DNA of 64,000 bases from Gemmobacter aquatilis (GCF_900110025.1 NZ_FOCE01000004.1:62001-126000), one strand, 5' to 3'; counted from the stretch's first letter, positions 35,594 to 44,665 are shown. Translations and numbers: made by a program. The notes: a model not told the origin generated them from the letters alone.

Positions 35594-37237
35594 ATGCTTC
35601 GTTCGCTTGATATTCGAGACATGCTGATCATCGACCGGCTTTCGCTGGCGTTTCAGCCGGGGCTGAATGTGCTGACCGGCGAAACCGGGGCGGGCAAGTC
35701 GATCCTGCTGGACAGCCTGGGCTTCGTGCTGGGCTGGCGCGGGCGGGCCGAACTGGTGCGCGGTGGCGCCGACAAGGGCGAGGTGGTGGCGGTGTTCGAT
35801 CTGCCGCCCGGCCATGCGGCGCGGGCCGTGCTGGCGGAATACGAGATCGAGGCGGAGGACGAGCTGATCCTGCGCCGGGTGAATTTCGCCGATGGCCGCA
35901 AGACTGCCTGGGTAAATGACCGCCGCGTATCGGGCGAGGTGTTGCGCGCCCTGTCGGAGCGGCTGGTGGAACTGCATGGCCAGCATGATGACCGGGGGCT
36001 GCTGAACCCGCGCGGACATCGGCAGATGCTGGATGCCTATGCGGGCTTCGATCTGGCGCCGTTGCGGGCCGCCTGGGCGGCGATGGGGCAGGCAAAGAAG
36101 GCGCTGGCTTCGGCGCAGGGTGCGCTGGCGGCGGTGCAGGCCGAGGAAGAATTCCTGCGCCATGCGGTGGCCGAACTGGACAAGCTGAACCCCGAGCCGG
36201 GCGAGGAGGCGGTGCTGGACACCCGCCGCCGCGCCATGCAGGGGGCCGAGAAGATCCGTGCCGATGTGGCGCGGGCCGGGATGGCGATGTCGGAGCAGGG
36301 CGCCGAGGGCGTGCTGCTGGAGGCGCTGCGGCGGCTGGAGGCGGTCGCCGATCAGGCGGATGGGGCGCTGGAAGCGCCGATTGCCGCGCTGAACCGGGCG
36401 CTGGTGGAACTGGGCGAGGCGTCTTCCGGGGTGGAGCGCTGTCTGGCGGGGCTGGACTTCGATCCGGGCGCGCTGGAGGCGCTGGAGGAACGGCTGTTCG
36501 CCATTCGGGCGTTGGCGCGGAAACATTCGGTGCTGCCGGATGATCTGGGCACCTTTGCCGACGGGTTGCGCGGGCGGCTGGCGGCGCTGGATGGCGGGGC
36601 GCAGAACATCGCGGCGCTGAGCCGGGCGGTGGTGCAGGCCGAGGATGGCTATGCCGCCGTGGCGGCGCAGGTGAGTGCGGCGCGGCGCGAGGCGGCGGCG
36701 CGGCTGGATGCGGCGATGGCGGCGGAACTGGCGCCGCTGAAGATGGAGCGCGCGGTGTTTGCGACCGAGGTCGCGCCGGGCGAGCCGGGGCCGGAGGGCG
36801 TGGATGCGGTGGCCTTCACCGTGGCCACCAATCCGGGGGCGCCCTCGGGGCCGTTGAACCGCATCGCCTCGGGCGGGGAACTGTCGCGCTTTCTGCTGGC
36901 GCTGAAGGTGTGTCTGACCGGCGATGCGCCGGGGCTGACGCTGATCTTTGACGAGATCGACCGGGGTGTCGGCGGGGCGACGGCGGATGCGGTGGGGCGG
37001 CGGCTGAAGGCGCTGGCCGACGGCGCGCAGGTGCTGGTGGTGACGCATAGCCCGCAGGTGGCGGCGCTGGGGGCGCATCACTGGCGGGTGGAAAAGCGGG
37101 TGTCAGGCGGAATGACCACCTCGACCGTGACGCCGCTGGATGCCGGGGCGCGGGTCGAAGAGATCGGGCGGATGCTGGCGGGCGACACGGTTTCCGACGC
37201 CGCGCGCGAGGCGGCGCGGGCGCTGCTGGTCGGCTGA
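35594..37237 (+). CDS. recN: DNA repair ATPase RecN
   Basis: A 547-residue SMC-like ATPase that acts in double-strand break repair. Walker A is GETGAGKS at residues 29-36, the N-terminus MLRSLDIRDMLIIDRLSLAF is typical, the centre is coiled-coil (Ala/Glu-rich), and the C-terminal lobe carries the ABC signature NRIASGGELSRFLLAL, the Walker B-like LTLIFDEIDRGVGG and the VTHSPQVAALG switch. No convincing LexA box of the alphaproteobacterial GTTC-N7-GTTC type is seen in the 78-base gap upstream. Confidence 0.95.
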   Translation: MLRSLDIRDMLIIDRLSLAFQPGLNVLTGETGAGKSILLDSLGFVLGWRGRAELVRGGADKGEVVAVFDLPPGHAARAVLAEYEIEAEDELILRRVNFADGRKTAWVNDRRVSGEVLRALSERLVELHGQHDDRGLLNPRGHRQMLDAYAGFDLAPLRAAWAAMGQAKKALASAQGALAAVQAEEEFLRHAVAELDKLNPEPGEEAVLDTRRRAMQGAEKIRADVARAGMAMSEQGAEGVLLEALRRLEAVADQADGALEAPIAALNRALVELGEASSGVERCLAGLDFDPGALEALEERLFAIRALARKHSVLPDDLGTFADGLRGRLAALDGGAQNIAALSRAVVQAEDGYAAVAAQVSAARREAAARLDAAMAAELAPLKMERAVFATEVAPGEPGPEGVDAVAFTVATNPGAPSGPLNRIASGGELSRFLLALKVCLTGDAPGLTLIFDEIDRGVGGATADAVGRRLKALADGAQVLVVTHSPQVAALGAHHWRVEKRVSGGMTTSTVTPLDAGARVEEIGRMLAGDTVSDAAREAARALLVG

Positions 37238-37322
37238 TCTTCGCCGCCCCGGTTTTCGCTGCCCCGATCTTCGCTGCGTTGCAGAAACTGCAGGGCGGCA
37301 GGGCGCAAATGGCGGTTGTTCC

Positions 37323-37337
37323 GTCAGCGATGCTGAC
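37323..37337. promoter_or_regulatory. Inverted repeat before DUF3563 gene
   Basis: GTCAGC-GAT-GCTGAC (37323-37337) is a perfect 6-bp dyad with a 3-base spacer, 43 bases before the small gene. It could be an operator close to its promoter. Confidence 0.35.
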
Positions 37338-37379
37338 CCATATTGCGGACAGGGAGGCAAACCACTCACGAGGTTCGCC

Positions 37380-37544
37380 ATGTTGGACACTGTCACGAAA
37401 TTCATCCGCGCCCTGCGCATTCCCACCACCGAAGAGCTTGAGTCGCGCTATCTGAACGAGGCTTCCAGCCGCTATGATCTGGAGCAGCGCGAGCGCGAGG
37501 TCGAAAGCGGGCGCTTCCGCCGCAAGACGCTGGCGTTTTACTGA
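37380..37544 (+). CDS. Small DUF3563-like protein
   Basis: A 54-residue protein: residues 16 to 45, EELESRYLNEASSRYDLEQR followed by EREVESGRFR, resemble the DUF3563 family, whose members have a conserved YLNxASxxxDLExR pattern. The rest is basic. No function is known. It sits alone between recN and the SnoaL-like gene, in the opposite direction to the latter. The reading frame continues upstream without a stop to 37140, but ATG 37380 is the fitting start because AGGTTCGCC precedes it and the family begins here. Confidence 0.7.
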   Translation: MLDTVTKFIRALRIPTTEELESRYLNEASSRYDLEQREREVESGRFRRKTLAFY

Positions 37545-37546
37545 AA

Positions 37547-37930
37547 TCAGCCTTCCGTGGCGCTGAACTGCAGCGCCACGGCCTGCCAGCCTTCGGGGCG
37601 GGCGACCAGCGTTGCGATCAGCAGCGCACCGATGCGGCCCATATCGCGGCCTTCTTCATCCACCAGACCGGACAGCACGAAACGCTGATGCAGCACGGCA
37701 GCGCCGGGGCCCATCGGGCGCAGCTTGCTGCGGCCCGTGACAAGGCGGGCGCGGCTGAACAGGCCCGACAGTTCGGCCTTCAGCGTGGCGAGGATGGCCT
37801 TGCGGCCTTCGACCCAGGCGCCGGTGAGGCTGAGCATGTCGGCATCTTCGCTGAGCAGGGCGGCCAGTGCATCCGCATCGCGGGCGATCCAGCCGGCAGC
37901 GAAGGCGCGGGGAAATTCTTCAGGCGTCAT
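37547..37930 (-). CDS. SnoaL-like / DUF4440 protein
   Basis: A 127-residue single domain of the NTF2-like superfamily (SgcJ/EcaC, DUF4440 type). ARDADALAALLSEDADMLSL is the typical first-helix/strand region and HQRFVLSGLVDEEGRDMGRI lies in the beta sheet. Such proteins bind small hydrophobic ligands or act as isomerases; the ligand is unknown. Its start overlaps the end of the preceding FAD oxidoreductase gene by 11 bases, so the two are co-expressed. Confidence 0.8.
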   Translation of the reverse strand: MTPEEFPRAFAAGWIARDADALAALLSEDADMLSLTGAWVEGRKAILATLKAELSGLFSRARLVTGRSKLRPMGPGAAVLHQRFVLSGLVDEEGRDMGRIGALLIATLVARPEGWQAVALQFSATEG

Positions 37931-39290
37931 GCGGGGGCACCAGCTTTCCGGGGTTGAGCAGGTTCAGCGGGTCCAGCGCGGTTTTAAGCGCGCCCATCAC
38001 GGGCCATGCGGCGCCATGTTCCTGCGCCATGTAGCCCAGCTTGCCGATGCCGATGCCATGTTCGCCGGTCACCGTGCCGCCCAGGCGCAGGGCGCGGGTT
38101 GCCATGCGGGCGGCCAGCGCTTTGGCGGTGGCGCGGTCTTCGGGGCTGTGCGGGTCGATCAGCAGGATGGCGTGGAAATTGCCGTCGCCGACATGGCCGA
38201 GGATCGGGCCGGGGATGCCGCTGGCGGCGATGTCGGCGCGGGTTTCCTCGACCGCTTGCGCCAGTTGCGAGATCGGCACGCAGACATCGGTGACGATGGC
38301 GGTGGCGCCGGGGCGCGCGGCAAGGCAGGCGGGGTAGGCGGCGTGGCGCATCTTCCACAGGGCGCTGCGGTCTTCGGGCTGTTCGGCCCAGCGAAAGCCG
38401 GTGCTGCCATGGCTTTGCGCAATCTCGCCAAAGCGGGCGGCCTGTTCGGCGACGCTGGCGGGGGTGCCGTGAAATTCCACCAGCAGCAGCGGGGTTTCGG
38501 CCAGCGTCTGGCCGGAATAGGCGTTGCAGGCGGCGACGGCGGCGGGATCGAGAAACTCGATGCGGGCCATGGGCAGGCCGGACTGGATGGTTTCGATCAC
38601 GCAATCGACGGTCTGCGCCATGGTGGCAAAGCCGCAGACGGCGGCCGAGACCGCCTCGGGCTGGCCGTGCAGGCGCAGGGTCAGTTCGGTGATCAGGCCC
38701 AGCGTGCCTTCGGAGCCGACGAACAGGGCGGTGAGGTCATAGCCCGCGGCGGATTTTGGCGCGGCAGAGCCGGTGCGGATCACCGTGCCATCGGCCAGAA
38801 CCACCTCCAGCCCCAGCACGGCGTCGCGCATGGTGCCATAGCGCACGGCGGTGGTGCCCGAGGCGCGGGTGGCGGCCATACCGCCCAGCGAGGCATTGGC
38901 GCCGGGATCGACGGGGAAGAACAGGCCGGTGGCGCGCAGATCGCGGTTCAGCGCCTCGCGCGTGATGCCGGGTTGCACGCGGACCAGCATGTCTTCGGCG
39001 CGGATGTCGAGCACGCGGTCCATGCGGGTGAAATCGACGGTGACGCCGCCGTGCAGCGCCAGCGCGTGCCCTTCCAGCGAGGTGCCCGCCCCCCAGCCAA
39101 TGACCGGCAGGCGATGGGCGGCGCAGATGCGCATCAGGTCTGCCACCTCGGCGGTGGTTTCGGGGTAGGCCACGGCATCGGGCAGCCCGCCCGTCACATG
39201 GGTTTCGCTTTGCGCATGGGCCGCGCGATGGGCCTGCGCTGTGGTGAACCGGTCGCCCAGCAGGGCGGAGAGGGCGTCATGGGCTGTCAT
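37920..39290 (-). CDS. FAD-linked D-lactate/glycolate dehydrogenase-type oxidoreductase
   Basis: A 456-residue flavoprotein of the FAD_binding_4 / GlcD-Dld family. The FAD site lies in the first half (VIGWGAGTSLEGHALALHGG and VDPGANASLGGMAATRASGT), and the C-terminal oxidase domain ends with GGTVTGEHGIGIGKLGYM, typical of D-lactate dehydrogenase (cytochrome) and glycolate oxidase subunit D. A 2-hydroxyacid substrate is likely; no GlcE or GlcF subunits are adjacent, so a single-subunit D-lactate dehydrogenase-like role is favoured. Start: ATG 39290 is preferred to GTG 39299. It is translated together with the SnoaL-like gene. Confidence 0.87.
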   Translation of the reverse strand: MTAHDALSALLGDRFTTAQAHRAAHAQSETHVTGGLPDAVAYPETTAEVADLMRICAAHRLPVIGWGAGTSLEGHALALHGGVTVDFTRMDRVLDIRAEDMLVRVQPGITREALNRDLRATGLFFPVDPGANASLGGMAATRASGTTAVRYGTMRDAVLGLEVVLADGTVIRTGSAAPKSAAGYDLTALFVGSEGTLGLITELTLRLHGQPEAVSAAVCGFATMAQTVDCVIETIQSGLPMARIEFLDPAAVAACNAYSGQTLAETPLLLVEFHGTPASVAEQAARFGEIAQSHGSTGFRWAEQPEDRSALWKMRHAAYPACLAARPGATAIVTDVCVPISQLAQAVEETRADIAASGIPGPILGHVGDGNFHAILLIDPHSPEDRATAKALAARMATRALRLGGTVTGEHGIGIGKLGYMAQEHGAAWPVMGALKTALDPLNLLNPGKLVPPHDA

Positions 39291-39338
39291 GCGCGGCACC
39301 CTAGGCGAGCGGCGGGCAAAGGGGAAGGGTGGGCGCGA

Positions 39339-40022
39339 TCAGGGGGCGGCAACCCGCGCAATGGCGGGCGCCAGATCGCCATAGCCGGTGAAGCGGCGTT
39401 CGTAAGCCAGACCGAGCCGGGCGGCGGCGTCTGCGGCCTTGGCATTCAGCGCGGGGTCGTTGGTCTGCGCCTGATACACCAGTTTGGTGTAATTGCCGAA
39501 CATCATCGGGATCAGTTCGGGGTGTTTGTCGAACCCCATCGGGCGCCAGACGAAGGCATCGAATTGCCGCACGAGGAAATCCGTCAGGTAGAAGGCGGTG
39601 AATTCCTGTTCGGCCAGTTCGGCAAAGCGGGCATTGCCTTCGAAGAACGAATAGCAATGCGGGCCTTCCAGCATGTCCACGCCCAGTTCGGCGCATCGGG
39701 CCTGAAGCAGCCCGCCGGTGCCGCAATCGGCGTAAAGGATGAAGATGCGGTCATAGGTGGCACGGTGATCGGCCACGGCGCGGGAAACGGCATCGGGGAT
39801 CCGGTCGGGCCACAGATGCAGGTTCGCAGGCAGGCATTGCAGATCGAGGTGATCCCAGCCGCCCGCGCGTTTCACGGCCAGAACCTCATGCGCGAGCGCG
39901 CCGCAGGCAATCAGCAGCACGCGGCCCGGGGCCGGGCCTTGCGCGCTGGCGTCAAGGCCGGTTTCCGTAAGCACGGTATCGTCGAGTTGAGTATCGTTGG
40001 GCGGGGGGCTTTCAGGGGGCAC
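39339..40022 (-). CDS. DUF1638 protein
   Basis: A 227-residue protein of the DUF1638 family; LLIACGALAHEVLAVKRAGG near residue 36 and ILYADCGTGGLLQARCAELG near residue 95 carry the conserved Cys residues. The family is often encoded beside corrinoid proteins and methyltransferases and may act in metal or corrinoid chemistry; the reaction is unknown. Start: GTG 40022, supported by GGAG at 6 bases. It belongs to the minus-strand set with the corrinoid protein and the homocysteine methyltransferase, separated from them by plus-strand RTX genes. Confidence 0.85.
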   Translation of the reverse strand: MPPESPPPNDTQLDDTVLTETGLDASAQGPAPGRVLLIACGALAHEVLAVKRAGGWDHLDLQCLPANLHLWPDRIPDAVSRAVADHRATYDRIFILYADCGTGGLLQARCAELGVDMLEGPHCYSFFEGNARFAELAEQEFTAFYLTDFLVRQFDAFVWRPMGFDKHPELIPMMFGNYTKLVYQAQTNDPALNAKAADAAARLGLAYERRFTGYGDLAPAIARVAAP

Positions 40023-40190
40023 GGGACTCTCCGGTCTGGTGTGAAAGGTGTGGGGGGGAGGGGGGCCCGGGTCAAGCCCCGCGTCGGATCACGGAGCCGT
40101 GAGGCGGGACGATTTCTGCGCCGGGTGTGAAACTCGGGCCGGGCGCGGCCCGTAGGTGCAGCATCTACCTGAAACCGATTGGAGGATCAC

Positions 40191-41327
40191 ATGGCCCATC
40201 TTGGAAGTTCCTACACCTCGCTTGATGCCTTTCTGGACAGTGCCACACGCTATTGGGCGGTGGATTTTGTCGCGCTGAACAGTTCCGGCGTGTCGGGGCA
40301 GGCCGTGCTGGCGCTGGGGGAAGACACCGAGGGCACGCCCTATCTGAGCGTGTCGATCACCGCCGAGGGCATGGCGCCGGATCAGGTGCATGCCCAGCAT
40401 ATCCACGGCACCTTCGATGCCGATGGCGATCCGTCGGATGCGCGGGAACCGACGCTGGCGCAGGATACCGATGGCGATGGCTTCGTCGAGGTGCTGGAGG
40501 GTGTGGCGACCTATGGCGACGTGATCATGACGCTGGACACCGAAGGGCATGACCATGGCACGGGCCATGTGACGCATGGGCCGATGGCCAATTCCGAAGG
40601 CGAGATGAGCTTCATCCGGGCCTTCGATCTGACCGAGGCGGAGGCGCTGCTGAGCCCGGTGACCGGCACGCAATACACGATGGACGATCTGATGCCGCTG
40701 ATCCTGCGCGAGATCGTGCTGCATGGGGTGAATGTCGGCGCGGGCTATGGCGCGGGATCGACCGGCGAGATCAACGGCACGCAGGACGGCTATGTCGGCA
40801 TCCTGCCGGCGGCGACCGGCGAGATCGAATGGATCGACGCCGAGGGCGCGCGCGACATCTTCGAAGAACAGTTCGCCTTTGCCAGCGAGACGATCCGTCT
40901 GGGCCGGGGCGCGGATGCGCGCGATGCCGGTCTGGGCAATGACACGGTGTTCGGGGGCAGCGGCAATGACAATGTGGAGGGCGGCGCGGATGCCGACCGG
41001 CTGCTGGGCAATGCCGGGGCTGATACGCTGGACGGCGGCGATCAGGATGACCGGCTGATCGGCGGGGCGGGCGATGACCTGCTGACCGGCGGGCTGGGGG
41101 CGGATCTGTTCGTCTATCGGCAACTGTCGCTGGGCAAGGATGTGATCGCGGATTTCGAGGACGGCATCGACCGGATCGACCTGCGCGGCAGCGGGCTGGA
41201 CATGGATCTGCTGGTGTTCGGGTCCGCCGCCGATGGCGATGCGGTGGTGCGCTTTGGCGAAACCGTGCTGCGTTTTGAGGGTGTGAGTGCAGCGGCGCTG
41301 GACGAGGCGGATTTCCTCTTCGCCTGA
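40191..41327 (+). CDS. CHRD-like and RTX repeat protein
   Basis: A 378-residue protein. The first 230 residues include a CHRD-like beta domain ([40 protein letters not shown]). From about residue 235, glycine- and aspartate-rich RTX (haemolysin-type) nonapeptides follow: [19 protein letters not shown] and [22 protein letters not shown] repeats bind Ca2+ outside the cell, and such proteins normally leave via type I secretion with no N-terminal signal, as here. Start: ATG 40191 with GGAGG at 5 bases. A strong terminator follows. Function is unknown. Confidence 0.8.
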   Translation: MAHLGSSYTSLDAFLDSATRYWAVDFVALNSSGVSGQAVLALGEDTEGTPYLSVSITAEGMAPDQVHAQHIHGTFDADGDPSDAREPTLAQDTDGDGFVEVLEGVATYGDVIMTLDTEGHDHGTGHVTHGPMANSEGEMSFIRAFDLTEAEALLSPVTGTQYTMDDLMPLILREIVLHGVNVGAGYGAGSTGEINGTQDGYVGILPAATGEIEWIDAEGARDIFEEQFAFASETIRLGRGADARDAGLGNDTVFGGSGNDNVEGGADADRLLGNAGADTLDGGDQDDRLIGGAGDDLLTGGLGADLFVYRQLSLGKDVIADFEDGIDRIDLRGSGLDMDLLVFGSAADGDAVVRFGETVLRFEGVSAAALDEADFLFA

Positions 41328-41341
41328 GGCTGCGTGTAGAG

Positions 41342-41369
41342 AAGGCGCGCCGCTGTGGCGCGCCTTTTT
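41342..41369 (+). terminator. Intrinsic terminator after RTX gene
   Basis: AAGGCGCGCC (41342-41351) and GGCGCGCCTT (41357-41366) pair across the loop GCTGT, followed by TTT. It lies between the convergent RTX and corrinoid protein genes. Confidence 0.85.
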
Positions 41370-41376
41370 CCGTTTG

Positions 41377-42075
41377 TCAGGCGCTGAGCTGGTTGTGCTT
41401 GCGCGCGACGAAGGATTTCGCGGTTTCCACCGCCACGGCGGCATCGCGGCAATAGGCATCGGCGCCGATGGCCTTGCCGAATTCTTCGTTCAGAGGCGCG
41501 CCGCCGACCAGAACGATGATTTCCTCGCGCATGCCTTTTTCTTTCAGCGTGTCGATGACCACCTTCATGTAGGGCATGGTCGTCGTCAGCAGGGCCGACA
41601 TGCCGAGGATGTCGGGCTGCTCTGCCTCGATCGCCTCAAGGTATTTCTCGACCGAGTTGTTGATGCCAAGATCCAGCACCTCGAAGCCCGCGCCTTCCAT
41701 CATCATGCCGACAAGGTTCTTGCCGATGTCGTGGATGTCGCCCTTGACGGTGCCGATCACCATCTTGCCCATGCGCGGCGCGCCGGTTTCCACCAGCAGC
41801 GGCTTCAGGATGAACATGCCGCCCTTCATCGCATTGGCGGCCAGCAGCACTTCGGGCACGAACAGGATGCCGTCGCGGAAATCGGCGCCGACGATGGTCA
41901 TCCCGGCGACCAGCGCCTTGGTGAGCACGTCATAGGGCGTCCAGCCGCGCTCGATGAGGATGTTCACACCCTCTTCGATCTCATCCTTGAGGCCGTCGTA
42001 GAGATCGTCGTGCATCTGGAGGACAAGTTCGTCGTCGCTCAGTTCAGACAGGATGATATCGTCTTCGTCAGCCAT
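41377..42075 (-). CDS. Corrinoid (B12-binding) methyltransfer protein
   Basis: A 232-residue protein with an N-terminal helical cap (about residues 10-100) and a B12-binding Rossmann domain carrying DIHDIGKNLVGMMM (the DxHxxG histidine that ligates cobalt), then MSALLTTTMPYMKVVIDTLK. It resembles MtbC/MttC corrinoid proteins and the cobalamin part of MetH. Start: ATG 42075 with AGGAG at 7 bases. With the homocysteine methyltransferase at 44666-45673 it probably forms part of a split methionine synthase as described in other Rhodobacteraceae; the pterin-binding part is not in this window. The substrate of the methyl donor is inferred. Confidence 0.87.
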   Translation of the reverse strand: MADEDDIILSELSDDELVLQMHDDLYDGLKDEIEEGVNILIERGWTPYDVLTKALVAGMTIVGADFRDGILFVPEVLLAANAMKGGMFILKPLLVETGAPRMGKMVIGTVKGDIHDIGKNLVGMMMEGAGFEVLDLGINNSVEKYLEAIEAEQPDILGMSALLTTTMPYMKVVIDTLKEKGMREEIIVLVGGAPLNEEFGKAIGADAYCRDAAVAVETAKSFVARKHNQLSA

Positions 42076-42228
42076 TTCGGGGCTCCTGCGGGAAGGGTTC
42101 AGGCCTGAATGCGACGGATGATCGCCCGGCACTTTTCGCTTTGCGACATGGCCGCAGGCAAAGGCGACAGTCAAGCGGAAAGCGGGCGGGGGCTTGCAGG
42201 ATGTTCCTGTTGTGTTCTAGTGTCCGGC

Positions 42229-43317
42229 ATGGATGGCAAGGATCGGACAGTCAGGCCGGAGATGCGGCTGCGCGCGCGCGGCGCGCTGGGCAATGCCAGC
42301 GGGCGGTTTGAACGCGAAAGCCGGGTGGCGGTGGATGACGGCTGGGAGATGGCCGAGGAGGAGCGGCTGCTGCAGACGGAGGTGCGCGAGGAGCGGCCCC
42401 GGTCGGCGCTGAGCTACAACCGTTCGCCCGATCTGCCGTTTGACCGCAGCGTGAACCCCTATCGGGGCTGCGAACATGGCTGCGTCTATTGTTTCGCCCG
42501 GCCCTCGCACGCCTATCTGGGCCTGTCGCCGGGGCTGGATTTCGAGACGAAGCTGATCGCGCGCCCCGGAATCGCCGCGGTGCTGGAGCGGGAGATCGGG
42601 GCGAAAGCCTATCGCGTGGCGCCGATTGCGCTGGGCACCAATACCGACCCCTATCAGCCGGTGGAGCGTGACTGGGGCGTGATGCGTGCGGTGCTGGAGG
42701 TGCTGGCGGCCTGGCAGCATCCGCTGGCGATCACCACCAAGGGCACGCTGGTGGAACGCGATCTGGATCTGCTGGCGCCGATGGCGGGGCGGGGGCTGGC
42801 GCGGGTGGGCATTTCGGTCACCACGCTGGATGCCGGGCTGAGCCGGGCGCTGGAGCCGCGCACGCCGCTGCCTGCGCGGCGGCTGGAGGTGATCCGGCGG
42901 CTGTCCGCCGCAGGGGTGCCGGTGCGGGTGATGGTGTCGCCGGTCATTCCGGGGCTGACCGATCACGAGTTGGAGCCGATTCTGGCGGCGGCCAAGGCGG
43001 CGGGGGCGGTGGCGGCAAGCTGGATCATGCTGCGCCTGCCGCTGGAGGTGGCGCCGATGATGCAGGACTGGCTGGAAGCGCGGGTGCCGGGGCGGGCGGC
43101 CAAGGTGATGGCGCGCATCCGCGAGGTGCATGGCGGCAAGGACTATGACCCCGCCTGGGGCAAACGGATGCGCGGCGAGGGGCTGTGGTCGCAGCTTGTG
43201 GCGCAGCGGTTTGACAAGGCGGTGGCGCGCGAGGGGCTGGGGGTGAAGCTGCCGCCGCTGCGGTGCGATCTGTTCCGCAGGCCCGCGCGGACAGGGGATC
43301 AGATGAGTTTCTGGTGA
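42229..43317 (+). CDS. PA0069-type radical SAM protein
   Basis: A 362-residue radical SAM protein related to spore photolyase-like PA0069 proteins. The iron-sulfur motif CEHGCVYC (CxxxCxxC) lies in NPYRGCEHGCVYCFARPSHA (about residue 81), then GTNTDPYQPVE and the VMVSPVIPGLTDHELEPIL barrel region. Radical SAM chemistry is expected; the substrate of this subfamily is unknown. Start: ATG 42229 is chosen because the frame upstream (back to 42109) has no family similarity. It is divergent from the corrinoid protein gene across a 153-base gap. Confidence 0.85.
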   Translation: MDGKDRTVRPEMRLRARGALGNASGRFERESRVAVDDGWEMAEEERLLQTEVREERPRSALSYNRSPDLPFDRSVNPYRGCEHGCVYCFARPSHAYLGLSPGLDFETKLIARPGIAAVLEREIGAKAYRVAPIALGTNTDPYQPVERDWGVMRAVLEVLAAWQHPLAITTKGTLVERDLDLLAPMAGRGLARVGISVTTLDAGLSRALEPRTPLPARRLEVIRRLSAAGVPVRVMVSPVIPGLTDHELEPILAAAKAAGAVAASWIMLRLPLEVAPMMQDWLEARVPGRAAKVMARIREVHGGKDYDPAWGKRMRGEGLWSQLVAQRFDKAVAREGLGVKLPPLRCDLFRRPARTGDQMSFW

Positions 43318-43627
43318 GGGGGTTCTGGCGGGACTCTGCGTTGCGAAGGCGCGCCGGACAGGCCGCCCGTGCGGACCGCGCGGGCAAGCCATACGCCGTT
43401 CTCGACAGGGGGCTGTTGGTATGGAATTGTGATCACATCCGAAGCCGGGTGTTTGGGATGAGTCTGTCAGAGGAAGGGGGGAGCTTGGCCTTTGGCTGAT
43501 CTGCACGCCGCCGCCGTCTTGCACCGGGCGTTTTAGCCGGTCGGGATGTGACAGGATCGTGCGGGTCGGAGTGCTGCAGAATAGCTCGAAACAAAATTCG
43601 TTCTCAGAAACGATGGGGGATCATTCG
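43318..43627. other. 310-base intergenic region with palindrome
   Basis: The gap between the radical SAM gene and the lectin-RTX gene holds a perfect 10-bp palindrome TGTGATCACA (43428-43437). GGGGGA 7 bases before 43628 fixes the next start. I see no terminator for the radical SAM gene and no small gene. Confidence 0.4.
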
Positions 43628-44572
43628 ATGCCGACAGGACAATATATCATTTCGCGGGTTGAAGACGGCCTGACCCATACCGAAGCCCATGACCTTGCGC
43701 TTGGCCTGGGTGGGCATCTTGCCGTGATCACCAGCGCCGAGGAGAACGATGTCGTTCTTGGGATGCTTGCGCGGGACGTAGATTCCTGGAGCTTTGAGCC
43801 GCGTGATGTCGCACGCTCCGGGCCATGGATCGGACTGACGCAAACCGAGGGCGCATCCGAACCCGGCGGCGGTTGGGTCTGGGAGACGGGCGAGGAGTCG
43901 GATTTCACGTTTTGGCACAGCGGTCAGCCCGACAATTTTGTAAATGACTCCAGGGCATTGTATTGGGAGTATCAGGGGCAGATCGGTTGGGCGGATCATG
44001 TGGATGACCCCGTGAGCCTTGGCCTGGGCTATGGCGCAATCAAGACGGCCGCGACCGAATTCGATGCCGGGCAGCGCAAGCTGGTCGGAACGGCAGAGCA
44101 TGATTTCATCTGGGGGTCGGACGTTGGCAATCTGCTGAAGGGCGCCAATGGCAATGATCTGCTGGAGAGCAATGGCGGCAGGGACAGGCTGGATGGCGGC
44201 AATGGCGATGATAGCCTGACCGGTGGCATCGGCGCCGACAGCCTGATCGGCGGGGCCGGGAACGACGATTTCATCTATGCCACAATCGCCGAGTCGAAGG
44301 TCGGGACGGTTGGCCGCGATCGCATCCTCGATTTCAATGCCGACGCGGCGGATCAGATCGACCTGTCCCGGATCGACGCGATTGCGGGTGGCGGCGACGA
44401 TCTGTTTTCTTTCGTCGGGTCCGGGCGCATCACGGCTCTGGGGCAGGTGCGCGTCTACGAGTCGGGCGGGAATACGTTCATCGCCTGCAATACAACCGGC
44501 AGCAATGCGGTTGACATGCGGATCCTCGTGATCGGTCTGCACGATTTCGACATCAGTGATTTCATTTTGTAA
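43628..44572 (+). CDS. C-type lectin plus RTX repeat protein
   Basis: A 314-residue protein with two parts. Residues 1 to about 150 resemble a C-type lectin-like domain: TEAHDLALGLGGHLAVITS, GPWIGLTQTEGASEPGGGWVW and FTFWHSGQPDNF carry the typical Trp/Gly pattern and the WxGL-like core. Residues from about 170 are RTX Ca2+-binding repeats (NGNDLLESNGGRDRLDGGNG, DDSLTGGIGADSLIGGAGND). Probably secreted by type I export and involved in calcium-dependent binding to a surface or glycan. ATG 43628 has GGGGGA at 7 bases. The reading frame continues upstream to 43559, but that stretch lacks lectin similarity. Confidence 0.82.
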   Translation: MPTGQYIISRVEDGLTHTEAHDLALGLGGHLAVITSAEENDVVLGMLARDVDSWSFEPRDVARSGPWIGLTQTEGASEPGGGWVWETGEESDFTFWHSGQPDNFVNDSRALYWEYQGQIGWADHVDDPVSLGLGYGAIKTAATEFDAGQRKLVGTAEHDFIWGSDVGNLLKGANGNDLLESNGGRDRLDGGNGDDSLTGGIGADSLIGGAGNDDFIYATIAESKVGTVGRDRILDFNADAADQIDLSRIDAIAGGGDDLFSFVGSGRITALGQVRVYESGGNTFIACNTTGSNAVDMRILVIGLHDFDISDFIL

Positions 44573-44582
44573 GGCAGGGTGA

Positions 44583-44619
44583 CCGTTCAGGTTGCGTGCG
44601 AAACGCGCAGCCTGAACGG
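44583..44619. terminator. Long stem-loop between convergent genes
   Basis: A 16-bp stem (44583-44598 with 44604-44619, two G-T wobbles) with loop CGAAA lies between the convergent lectin-RTX and methyltransferase genes. There is no T run, so intrinsic termination is uncertain. Confidence 0.4.
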
Positions 44620-44665
44620 GTCTGGCAGGTACAAACCGCGCGGCTTGGGACCGGGCGTTCGGCTG

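Noticed and set aside
34574-37081. Minus-strand frame of about 835 codons opposite bamD and recN
   Set aside because: Antisense shadow of two clear genes on plus, no ribosome-binding site or domain.
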